A stretch of 64,000 bases of DNA from Harmonia axyridis (Eukaryota > Arthropoda > Insecta > Coleoptera > Coccinellidae), in NCBI RefSeq assembly GCF_914767665.1, contig NC_059503.1, forward strand, positions 39,866,001 through 39,930,000. Reading direction: 5' to 3'. Positions within the stretch are counted from its first letter, which is position 1, and each line of letters begins with the position of its first letter. The notes under the pieces were generated by a model. That model was given only the letters and a program-made list of their open reading frames with translations. It had not been told where the DNA came from and did no database searches. Both the position numbers and the translations under genes were made by a program. Shown here piece after piece: positions 21,511 to 32,200 of the stretch.

Positions 21511-23336
21511 CCCAATATTTCTTCGACCATAAAACCGACATCGTTAATAACGAGCATTCATTTCAATTCGTGGTCAAGAGTGCTGAGGAAAAATTCGAGT
21601 TGATTTTCTATGACAACGTTTTTCTTCGATTTTTCCGATTTTTGTCGAAACAAAAAATCAGTTTGAAAGTAGGTACATCATTAGTAACTGTTTGTAACAA
21701 AAACATTTTTGTTTTCAACCTAACCTAAAATATATCTCTCCGAAAATGCGAAGTTTGCACACACATTTTCAAAAATTTTTTCTCTTGCTTTATTACACAA
21801 ATATTTCGTTTGTAAACTTAACTATAATAGAAAAACCGGATCCCTAAACTACGAAGTTAGCACCCAATTTTAAAAAATTTAATATTTTTTTGCTGCCAAT
21901 TGTACTTCTCTAGAAACTATTTGTAACACAAAAATATCGTTTGTAACCTAAACTATGACAGCACCCCTTAACTTCGTTTAGGAATTTATTACAAATCATT
22001 TACCAGGAACAGTCTAGGACACTACATTATACCATCGGCCGCAGAAATGATGGAGCGCTAGAATTGTGCAATAATATTACCCATAAAATTTTGATAGTAG
22101 ATAGTAACAGTGATGCTTGACGTCTACCTGCTATTGTAAAGTATTTGAATATAATGTTATAACAAAATATTATTTTGAGAATGAATTTTAATTAAACCAT
22201 GTGGGAGTTCATATTCAAAGGTTAATCAATATTCAAAAGGTGAATTATATCCAAGGGCGTAGAAATGGGGGGGGGGGGTACTGGGGGTAATTACAATTCC
22301 CCCCCAAGATCTTCAAAATATAAAATTTTAGAAATCTCGCAAAGACGAAGAACGAAAATTTCTTCATAAAATGAACCAATAATATTCATTTTATTTTCCT
22401 TTGAAATCGACAGGTCAGTAAAAAATCGAACCCTTTTACGTTTTAAGAGTTCATTATCGCTTTCAAGATGAGTACTTTTATTGCACTATCAGCTGTCTTT
22501 GTCCGAGATTTTTCATTTTTCTTCTATCCGCATCTATCTCGGCATCGCCCTTTATTAGCCATCTGTTATTTTGTATTCTTCATCGGTTTACATTTACCCG
22601 TTGTTTTCGGTTTTTGTATCTTCTCGTCACAAAATTTCAATATGTAGCTATCAAAGAACTGAACTGAGTAATTCTCATCGAAAAATTGTCTGGGCTGTGT
22701 TGTACAATTTATTGTGTTTCATCCTAATTGCAATTTATTTGTGAAGACATTAGTTTTGAATTGACTTTATCTACAGGGTGTTCTTAAATTGGAACAAATT
22801 AAAATGACAGATTTCTCGGATCATTGCAAGAAAAAAGTCCAAATTACTCGAAATATTTTTTTTTTATTACCAATTCGATTTTTCTTATCTTATACTGAGT
22901 GTTTCTGAATTGCAGTTACGAAGGAAATTGAGAGATTCTTTGGATAATTTTAAAAATAAAATGGCCCATAAACATAAACTATTCTTCATTTTCTAGAAAG
23001 TGAGTGCTAACTTCGCATTCTAGGAGTGATATTTTTTCATTATAGATTAGGTTACAAACAACATTTTTTGTGTTAGAAAAAGGTATGATAATATCGATGT
23101 CCTTTAAAAATAAATTTGTTTTTTCGAGAGGAATCGGAAAATCGAAACGTGTGCCAGTTCAGTTCAGTCAATTGTATTTTCAAGTTCTATGGTTCTATGG
23201 CCCCATTCGCCATTTTTAGACTCAATTTGAACGAATTGTCGCCAATTAGTCACTGTAATTCGAATTGACAGCGAGCGCCGTTACCAGTCAAATAGACATT
23301 TGCTCTGTCCTGGGATCGTGCATGATCAGCCGAACA
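21511..23336. other. Non-coding; poly-G tract and short repeats
   Basis: No gene is supported. A run of 12 G at 22267-22278 is followed 30 bp later by seven C. The motif CTAACTTCGCATT/CGAAGTTTGCAC occurs in several orientations (21751, 21857, 22990), suggesting an old dispersed repeat. ACAGGGTGTTCTTAAATTGG at 22775 looks like an isolated MITE end. Confidence 0.35.
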
Positions 23337-24109
23337 TACTCTGTGTCCGTAAAGTATGGAACAAATTCATTTTTAGCTAAACAGACCATTTTAAGAAATA
23401 ATCCTGAAACACGTCGATTTTTTATTTCAATTTACCGTATTTTAAAATAATAATCTAATATACAGGGTGAATTACATTGGAGTAATGACGTCACCGTCAT
23501 TTTTTTTAAATGGAACAAATTTGTCTCAATTTTCCGATTACTTCAGCTGAGCTGATTCCAAAAATGTATTACATGTTGATTCAAATTGGCACAGGGTGGA
23601 CAAAAATACAATAGTTTTGTGTGTGCTCATAAAGTAACGCGTAACATTCTTTATTAGTTAAATTAACAATATTATCAAAAATACTTATTGTCTAGCGGCA
23701 ATTAGTTCGAATGTAACGCCCTGTAGTTTTTTACATTTTAAGATTAATAAAAATGAACTGTTTCTAAACATGTTTGGTACTTGTGGTCTAGCAGACAGAA
23801 TATGAAAGAAATTATTTCTATCAATTTAAAAAAACATAGTCGTCTAGTTTTTTGTGAAAGGTCATTATTTGTTTAGTAATTTATTGGTGTTCAACGACAG
23901 TTTAGTACCTACTACAATATTTTTGGTGTTCGTGAATGTTTTAATTATTGCTAGGATTTAATTTATTATTTTTGTCCACTCTGTACCAATTGGAATCAAC
24001 ATATGACTCATTTTTGGAATCAGTTCACCTAGAGTAATCGGAAAATTGAGACAAAATGGGGTGATCCATTTAAAAAAAATGGCGGTGCCGTATTTACGGA
24101 CACAGTGTA
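23337..24109. mobile_element. 773-bp TA-flanked MITE (Tc1/mariner type)
   Basis: The left end TACTCTGTGTCCGTAAAGTA pairs with the right end ATTTACGGACACAGTGTA. The termini carry TA, the Tc1/mariner target. Inner inverted segments (CAATTTTCCGATTACT, ATTGGTACAGAGTGGACAAAA) extend the palindromic structure over about 150 bp on each side. No ORF. A second, truncated and inverted copy of the same family lies at 58535-58909. Confidence 0.75.
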
Positions 24110-24659
24110 GATTTAATCTTTATACTTTACGTTCACTACGAGTCGAACACAATTACTTAGTTCGACAAAAAATCGAATTAATTCGCACTGGTGCTGCCAG
24201 CCGAATACGCTATTATTATTATCACATTTTGAATAATTCTTTCTGATTTTAAAATCCACTCCAAAATTGAAGTGCATGTTACACATCATCTCATGCTAGA
24301 AATGTTAATTAGGTATGTGTTGGTTTGGACTTGACAATGGTGTATTCACTATTGTCAAGTTAATATTCTTTCTTATCGCCTAATAAGTGAAGAATATTAT
24401 AGAAGAACAATTATCAGTTGTGCCAAATTCTCAACATATCTTTATATAAGAATTTTCAAGTCTTTTAAAGTCATTATAATTTGAAATAGTTACGTTCTCA
24501 ATGTTCTCATTGTTTGTTTTTTATTTATACACCCATAGACTTATTATCCCTCGGAGACGAAACATATCAGTACTGGGACTCGATTTGTTGTGATGCAAAC
24601 ATTCAACTTGTTTGCGACAATGATGAACAAATCTCTTAGCCCCATATACCTAATATCCA
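24110..24659. other. Non-coding, nothing firm
   Basis: No gene. CCATAGACTTATTATCC at 24532 resembles the terminus of the element at 41845 (ATAGACCTAATATCC) and may be a relic of that family. Confidence 0.35.
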
Positions 24660-25760
24660 TATACAGGGTGGCCATTTGAGAACGAATAAGACGAGATTAC
24701 AGACGAAATAAAGTTTTTCGATAGAAATGCTCGGACAGGTCGATTTCTGTTTCGAGGGGGACAACTTAAGATGTAGGTTACGGACGCATAGCGCTTCAAC
24801 CCTTGCTACTACAACCCTCACCCCCAAATTTTGAATAGGGGAGATAGGGTGAGTGATACCTCATTTGAAAGGTATTTTTATACTGATTTCAGCACAGTAA
24901 TTGTTTTTTCATTTTATGCATTAGTTATCGAAATATTCTTAACTAAGTATTTGAAAATGAAGTGGTGTTTTCATGGCACTTGTAGTAATCGACATTTTGA
25001 GCTTCAAAACATCCATGACTGTGGCTTCCTTCCTAACTAACTAACGCATGAATATTTCGAGAACTAATGCATAAAATGAAAAAACAATTACTGTGCTGAA
25101 ATCAGTGCCCTATTACCGCCTAGGCCAACATAGGCCATGGCCTAGGGGCGGCACAATTTTAGGGGCGGCAAATTTTTCGGTGAATAAAAAAAAATTCTTT
25201 AACTCCTCTACGAAAATGTAGAAATAGCCATCTTCGAAAATTTCGCACATTTTTTCATTACCGATGTATAATTCTTTTGAATGGAAGATAGAAATATTGT
25301 TGCATTTTTCACACCCCTCGGTAATCTGAAAATCAAAGGAGCCGCCCTAAAACCGAACAGCAGTCGGCACTGTCGGCGGTTAAGCGCATCAAAGAGAACA
25401 TGGAAAACCTATCCTATCGTAAATTGTAATTGCTACTAATAAAACACGGATTACTGTCAGGGAAATCAGAGGACTGGCATAATATTTAAAATATGAATGC
25501 GGCACGTTTGATGAGTTGCCCTAGTAGGTATTATTTTCAATGGATGCAAGTAACTAGTTAAATTTTTTGCGTGAATTTCGGAATCGGCACTGGCAGCTCG
25601 TCAGTCCTATTTTTCCGTCCATGCAATACACTCAGAATCGAGAACTAACCACTATAGAGTTGTCGCCAGTCATTTTTAAACATTGCTAGTGCAATTTTTA
25701 GTATAAATAAATTTTGTGGGAACTTATCTTCAGATCAACTTGTTCATTCTTTCTTTCGCA

Positions 25761-26546
25761 ATGTCAAGAAAACGTGAAAGTGGTTGTGAATATAGAAAAC
25801 GAGCAAAGGAAAGATCAGAAAAAAATGAGGAACTGGTGAAGAAGATTCCCAAGATTGACACCTTTTTACAAAAAGGTGATAAAAAACAAAAAGTGGACTC
25901 GACAGAGCTGAGTGAAATTCAACAAGAATTCGATCAACCTTCAACAAGTGGTAACAACACATCAAACAAAGCTGCAAGCATTATGGAGATTCCGGAACAA
26001 GTTGAATCTTGTGAAAATCCGAAAAAAGCTTTTCCAGAAATTAGCGGCAGTTCAGATAACTTCAGTGATGATCCAGCTCTGTGGGATGAAATAACAGAGG
26101 AGTTGAGGCAGAATTTTATCAATCGTGGAATTAAACAAAATATTGATTTATTAGATTTTGAAGCTTCAAGAAGGAATTACAATGATCGCGTTCGATATTG
26201 TTCGAAAGGATTGTTTAAAACCCGATTGAAAAATGCCGAGACTCACACTCGCGATTTCTTGATTTACTCTGCCAGCACAGGACGTCTCTACTGTCTGATA
26301 TGCCGTTTATTCAATGGAAAAGGTCCATTTGCATCTACCGGATTTAATGATTGGAAAAATCCTATTACTATTGAACAGCACGAGAATTCACAGAATCACA
26401 AAAATTGTGTCCTAATTTTACTCCAAAGGCAAAAAGCAGCTGACCAGGTAGATGCACTTCATGTTAAAGAATACATGCGGGAAGTACAGTACTGGAGAGA
26501 AGTTTTGCAACGAACTGTTCAGCAGAGAGGTCGTTTTCAGCATTGA
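25761..26546 (+). CDS. Truncated hAT transposase, N-terminal zinc-finger part
   Basis: The ATG at 25761 (AATGTCAAGAAAACG) starts 261 codons; the frame is open 45 bp further upstream, but this ATG follows a TATA-like AGTATAAATAAAT (25698-25710) at a sensible distance. The protein has a lysine-rich, acidic N-terminal 90 residues with a KIDTFLQKG motif (about 30-38) and a Ser/Thr-rich linker. A TTF/ZMYM-type zinc finger follows: RLYCLICRLF with its C-x2-C at about 175-182, and HENSQNHKNC supplying the histidines. Family members run on for another 500-600 residues with the DDE domain. Here the frame ends soon after VLQRTVQQRG, at the deletion junction near 26535. A product could bind DNA without catalysing transposition, as in known repressor-type deletion derivatives; that is inference. 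Confidence 0.7.
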   Translation: MSRKRESGCEYRKRAKERSEKNEELVKKIPKIDTFLQKGDKKQKVDSTELSEIQQEFDQPSTSGNNTSNKAASIMEIPEQVESCENPKKAFPEISGSSDNFSDDPALWDEITEELRQNFINRGIKQNIDLLDFEASRRNYNDRVRYCSKGLFKTRLKNAETHTRDFLIYSASTGRLYCLICRLFNGKGPFASTGFNDWKNPITIEQHENSQNHKNCVLILLQRQKAADQVDALHVKEYMREVQYWREVLQRTVQQRGRFQH

Positions 26547-26707
26547 AGCGAATTTTATCCTATTTGCGATCTAGCATGTCTCAAGAGCGTTTGAATTCTC
26601 TGGCCGTTTTGTGCATTGAAGCTGAATTGTTGAAAAAATTAGACTTCGAAGCTGTGTTGCAACAATTTGCGGAAAAGAAGGCAAGAAGAAAACCATTATT
26701 AGTTTGA
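26543..26707 (+). pseudogene. hAT C-terminal dimerisation tail, out of frame
   Basis: In the frame shifted from the N-terminal piece, 54 codons from LKRILSYLRSSMSQERL to KKARRKPLLV match the end of the hAT dimerisation domain (SMSQERLNSLAVL block). It directly follows the deletion junction, so the element joined codon positions of the start and end of the gene out of frame. Confidence 0.7.
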
Positions 26708-27489
26708 TTATGAAAGCTGTAATTTTTTACTATGAAATATAACTCTGAAACATTAGATTGATTTATTTCCAGATAGAAAATTGTCTTTATCAACTTCTGC
26801 GAAAATCACGTATTTAAAAAATTTGAATTTTTAAAATTCTCTTTACTCATAGGGGCGGCAAATTGTTTTTGGCCTAGGGGCGGAAAAGAGTTTAATCCGG
26901 CCCTGGCTGAAATCAGTATAAAAATACCTTTAAATTGAGGTATCACTCACCCCATCTTCCCTATTCAAAAATTGGGGGTGGGGGTTGTAGCAGCAAGGGT
27001 TGAAGCGCTATGCGTCCGTAACCTACATATTAAGTTGTCCCCCTCGAAACAGAAATCGACCTGTCCGAGCATTTCTATCGAAAAACTTTATTTCGTCTGT
27101 AATCTCGTCTGTTTCGTTTTCAAATGGCCACCCTGTATATTAGGTCAATGCTTAGCCCATACCTGGCAACGCTGCAAAATAATTATCTCTTGAAATTGAA
27201 AACACCATCCATGGACGTGCGAATATCTTTCTCCCATTTTATAAAAAGAAATATTTCGAGAGATGTTAGCGAAAAGTTGGTGTGCATTTATTTCTTTATC
27301 CAATTTGAATATTATTTTTGGGTGGATACCTATTATTCATGTAATTTGGAATTTGATTCAGTTGTATGGATGTTCTAGAGAAGAAAACAAGTTTATATCA
27401 TCTACAAATTGATACCAAAAGTATCTACCTATATTTTCACCCGTTATTTTGAGTTGAAAATTTTATTTTTTATAAGGGACATATAAATA

Positions 27490-27910
27490 TCTGCCATTAA
27501 TCCCACTTCTCGCAGATATTTTCATGTCGTATATTGAAAATAAAATTTTCAACTCAAAATTACCGCTAAAAATATACTTCTGTATCGATTAGTATCTAGA
27601 TGACATATTTGCTGGCCTTTCAGAAATATTGAGACAACTAAATCAATTTCTAATTCACTTAAATAATATCCATTCAAACATAAAATTCAAATTGGAAAAA
27701 GAAACAAATATAACCATATAACAGTCTTAGACCTTTCAATTTCACAGTCAAACCAAAAACTTGTCTTTAAGGTGTTTAGAAAACCCTCATCAACTGATAT
27801 ACCTAAACATTCCACTAGACGCAAACCACCCTTAAACTCACCCTTATTCAGAATTTTAATCAATGATTCACCTTATCATTGTATAATAATAAGGTAAATC
27901 ATTGAAAACG
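27490..27910 (+). pseudogene. Penelope-like element reverse transcriptase remnant
   Basis: Two frames joined across one frameshift give the Penelope signature. First comes LPLIPLLADIFMSYIE (27493-27540), then YLDDIF, the catalytic box (27594-27611), and HLNNIHSNIKFKLEKE. After the frameshift follow VLDLSISQSNQKLVFKVFRKPSSTD (27724-27800) and a basic stretch. The FRKPSSTD motif and the spacing are typical of Penelope RT rather than LINE RT. An in-frame stop precedes YLDD. No GIY-YIG endonuclease or terminal repeat is seen. Confidence 0.65.
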
Positions 27911-29237
27911 TAGCGAATAGTTTGCCCAAATTAAAAATGAATATTTTAATATATAGGCATCAGCTGAGCTGGTTTGAATTAGTCATTCATTTTATTTTCA
28001 TTTATTTGTGTTTTCATCGTGAACTATGTCAACGAATGTATTCAGTAGGAATAGAGCGGCGTGTAACATACGGATTGAGTCAAAGCTGCACGTTCCTCAT
28101 TCAATTCTAACAATTTTTGTGATTATGTATTTTTCTGAATAAAGATTTGTTATTATCAATTTAAATTAATAAGGTTTTTCGATCCCTGTGGGAATATATA
28201 TAGATTATAAAAGATAATTGAGTTTACTTGATGAAGATGGTTCATATTGATATAGATTAGATTTATTAATAATTCATAGAGCAAGAAATATTAGAATTGA
28301 GGCCAACAAAATTTTTCAGATAGTGAATATTCAAGTGTGAATGCAGCACACACAATTATCTTAGGCTCCATTTGAGCATTGCATTATAGTTAATTTTAAT
28401 TGTTCTCTCTTTCATCATAGAATAACTAAAATTTCATGGAAAAATGGTGATTATTCATTCCAAAATCGGAGCAAAATTTCCAAACCCTATCAATTGATAA
28501 TTTATCATTAGGACATTAGACTCTGCTACAAAAGAAAAAATTTGGCAAAATTTCCATTCCTTTCTTCATTGAATCTTTTTGATTCTTTATATCGCAAAAC
28601 GTAAATCGTGAACATTTCAGAGAGGTAAAACTTTCATTTCCTTAAAAGTTAATTGCAGGAAATGATTAACCAAAATTAACAAATATTCATTCATTAGTGT
28701 TAATTATAATTGTAAATGCAACAGTTCTGTAAAATGAGAATCAATTCTTTCTACCTGATTACCAAATTATGTGGAAAAATATACAGATATAATAATTGAT
28801 GCTACAGCATAATTCGTTAAGTGAGTAACTAAGACCATCGCCCTCAAGAATAGTACCACAGACTAGTAATCTGTGATAGTACCTAATGATTCATTTATCG
28901 GTGCAAATATTTGTTATTTCTATAGTCAGCATTGAAAGTTAGGTTAAACTTTGACGTTCGCTGTTCATATATAAACATTCTTCACCTAATGCCCTGTCAC
29001 ATCAGTGGCAACCTAGAGAAGAGTAAGATCTGTTGCTGCTTTGCAGCTTGTTAGTTTTATATTTTCTACTTCATAATTTCCATGATCAAATGGATATAAT
29101 ATAAATATCAAAATTGGAGCCGCATTTCCAGACGATTAAATACACAAGGTCAGTACTTAGTTTAATTTCTAGGATTGTTTTAACATTTTTCTTTATGTTT
29201 GTAGCGATAATATTCCTTCTCTGAATCATCAAACATC
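27911..29237. other. Intergenic and probable promoter/5' UTR of the SLC37 gene
   Basis: 27911-28900 shows nothing specific. 28975-29147 may be a 5' UTR exon of the downstream gene: it is less AT-rich, ends ACACAAG|GTCAGT, and the AG at 29203 (GTTTGTAG) or 29172 could close a very short intron before the ATG at 29238. Confidence 0.3.
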
Positions 29238-32200
29238 ATGACAGGACGTGTACGTACAAGAGATGTTCCTTGGGGAATTCGATTTCTACAGAATTTAACC
29301 GATAAATGTTCTATTAGCTGTAATGCCTATTATAGGGAATTTGGGTAAGAAAGTACACTTTTTTATCATTAATTATCGTCAAAAACTTTTTTATTTCCTT
29401 TTTGTTACATATATCGGTATATCCATATAACTTCTTTTTCTTTCAGATATAAAGCTTTAATAGCTGCTCTCACCTTTGCTGCATATACATGTTTCCATAT
29501 GTGTCGAAAACCTTTGTCAGTTGTTAAAGCTGTTTTACATCGTAATTGTAGTGCATTAACTCCTCCAGGAGATATACCTATCTACGATAATGCTACCTGG
29601 TGTGATTGGGCTCCTTTCAGTGAGTATTAATTTATAATAATATAAAACATTTCAATATAATTTTATTTTACTAATTTCAGATGGAACTGATGCGAGCTCT
29701 TCTCAAATGCTGGGAGAATTAGATTCGGCTTTCCTTTTTTCATATGCTTTTTCCATGTTTGTATCTGGCTTCATCGCAGAAAGAGTAAATTTGAGGTATT
29801 TTCTTAGTTTGGGAATGCTGCTCTCTGGAATTTTTAGTTACATGTTTGGAATGGGAAAAATCCTAAACATTCATGTATTGAGCTTTTATTTGACCTCTCA
29901 AGTAAGATTGTAATATTACATTTCTACTAGACATTTTCAGTCTACTTCAGATTAGACAATAATTGGTATCAAAATATTTTTTTACAGATATTTGCGGGTA
30001 TAGTACAGACATCTGGCTGGCCAGGAGTAGTTACAGTAATGGGAAATTGGTTTGGAAATTCCAAAAAAGGATTTTTATTTGGAGTATGGAACTGCCATAC
30101 AAGTATAGGAAACATTCTCGGTAAGATATGTTCACATTAATATCGATATTAAATAAGATCATATTTTTTTGTTAATTGATGATGTTCTATCAAAATTCAG
30201 AACATTTAGATATACCTTCAAAATTATGCTAGATCATTAACACTATTGGAAGAAAACAAAAACCATATCTTCGATATTTGTGATATAATTATTTATTTGA
30301 AAGATATGAAATCAAAAAAGGTTGAATTGATTCATCTCTCCACTCCATTATACACTGTGTTTACACAAGGCTTAACTCACTGCACTCTGAAGGTTGTCCT
30401 CTAATAAACCACACTCTACAGTGCTCTTTGAATTCAGGCAAAACTAACAGCCTTCAAACTCATTATGCTTAGCAAATTGTTGAATGTGTGAAGTACCATT
30501 GTGGTGAATGTAATATTATGTAGCAGTCTGCATTTAAAAACATATTATTTAGCTCATATAACTTGTGTTGAGAATTAATTGCCTCTCAATTTTTCTCTTA
30601 AATTTGTGGAATGGATTATTCACATGAATATTAGTTTTGATCATTTTATTAATTTTCATATATTTCATTTCAGGAACATTGATAGCGGCTGCATTTGTCG
30701 AACATAACTGGGCATATTCATTTATAGTACCAGGAGCTATAATGGGATTAGTGGGCTTCATCCTTTTCCTTTTTTTAGTTGCCACTCCTGAAGACGTTGG
30801 TATTGTTAGCAGTGATGTTGAAAATCAGGTGAGACAAGATGTCACTTTTTTCTTATAATTCACAGCATTTTCTTTGAAACAGAAGTGAATTCAAAATTGA
30901 TTTAATGTATATTTGATTACCTGAAAAAGAAACCACTTAGTTATTCACCCTCAAAATGAAAACAATACCTTCAAATTGTTTAAGGGAAAAATTTCACCCA
31001 TAAAATCTAAAAGTTCCTTATATTTCATATTGTTTTCATTTTTCATTAGAAACCTGAAAAGAGAATGGTCAGTCAGGTAGCCAATGATAGTTCATCTGGT
31101 TTTGACTCTGAAGTTGACGACACCGAAATTATAATTGGGGAACAGGTATGTTTCAGTTTATCAGCTACTCCAAGATCAGGATTTTCAATCCAAATAATAA
31201 TTATGATAGATCAGATTATTATTAAAATAACTGTTAACTCTGGTTGTTACTCTTTATTTATGAAATGAGTAGGTTGGTTTATTATTACTAATAATAAACA
31301 TTTGAGAAATCCATTATTGAATAGGTAAAGTTTGTATATACATGGTTGGAATAAAGTATGAAACCGAGTAAATATTTTTTGAAAGAAAAGGACGATATTT
31401 ATGAAATTTTGCAGGTAAGTGAATGGTATAAAATCCATCTGATGTACAATTTTTTGTTAATAATAAACTTCCGGTTGAACCGCAAATACCCTCAATTTTT
31501 TTAACTTATATGGGATACTATTGATGAATATGAACAAATACAGTTGAGTGGAGAAGCTATCCAGCTTGACTTCGCTGAGGTTAAAATAAAGACTCGTTAT
31601 TATTATTATTATTAATACGTGGAGAGGTCTTGGAAAGAGTAACTCAAGAATTTGTTAATAGGATGGCACCTTGTCAGGAGGTGAACAACTGGCATTTTGA
31701 ACATTTTATTCAATTTTGTTTGAAACATTATTCTCATTAGTCTGCAGTAAATATATTCAGCTATTCTAGAAGTAATAGTAAGTTATTCCTTGTTTTTATT
31801 AGATTGTTCACACTAAACCCAGTATGTGCTCATTCGAAATCGCAACCTCTTTCAATATCTGCAAAGATATACAAGAGGTCCCATATAAATTAAAACAGTT
31901 GAAGGTATTTCTGGTTCAACCAGAAGTATATTATCAACATAAAATTGTACATAAGATATTTACTTGTTTCCATACTTTATTCCAACCCTGTATATATATA
32001 CTTTACCTATTCAATCATGGATTTTAGCTTTCAAGCCTAGTAATTCGAGCTATTGATCAAATTCATTCAAATATAATGAAAATTCTTGATCAAAAAGTTA
32101 ATTCAGGAAATATTTTAAAAATCCATATTGAAATATAAGAGAAGTATCAATATAGGAAATATTTCTGATCTGTTCAAACTGCCTGATTCAATGTAATTAT

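Larger units (their letters stand above)
25103..26905 (+). mobile_element. Internally deleted hAT (ZMYM1-like) with 8-bp duplication
   Basis: It begins CAGTGCCCTATTACCGCC and ends AATCCGGCCCTG. The exact 8-bp duplication GCTGAAAT flanks it at 25095-25102 and 26906-26913. Subterminal copies of TAGGGGCGGCA sit near both ends (25143-25172, 26851-26882). It keeps the start and the end of a ZMYM1-type transposase gene but has lost the catalytic middle. It is inserted in the right arm of the surrounding foldback element. Confidence 0.9.
24660..27139. mobile_element. Foldback MITE (TATACAGGGTGGCC termini) split by a hAT
   Basis: TATACAGGGTGGCCATTTGA at 24660 is mirrored by CAAATGGCCACCCTGTATA ending at 27139. 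The arms (about 24660-24946 on the left, 25047-25102 plus 26914-27139 on the right) are near-perfect complements over almost 290 bp. They include AGAAATCGACCTGTCCGAGC and its complement. Removing the nested hAT and one duplication copy gives an element of about 670 bp. The TA ends fit a Tc1/mariner-type MITE. Confidence 0.85.

Noticed and set aside
25744..25977. Minus-strand 77-codon ORF
   Set aside because: Antisense shadow of the hAT zinc-finger ORF.
29707..29913. Separate short membrane protein
   Set aside because: It is exon 3 of the SLC37 gene running into intron 3.
31595..31614. Independent microsatellite
   Set aside because: The TTA run directly follows a LINE 3' UTR and is its tail.
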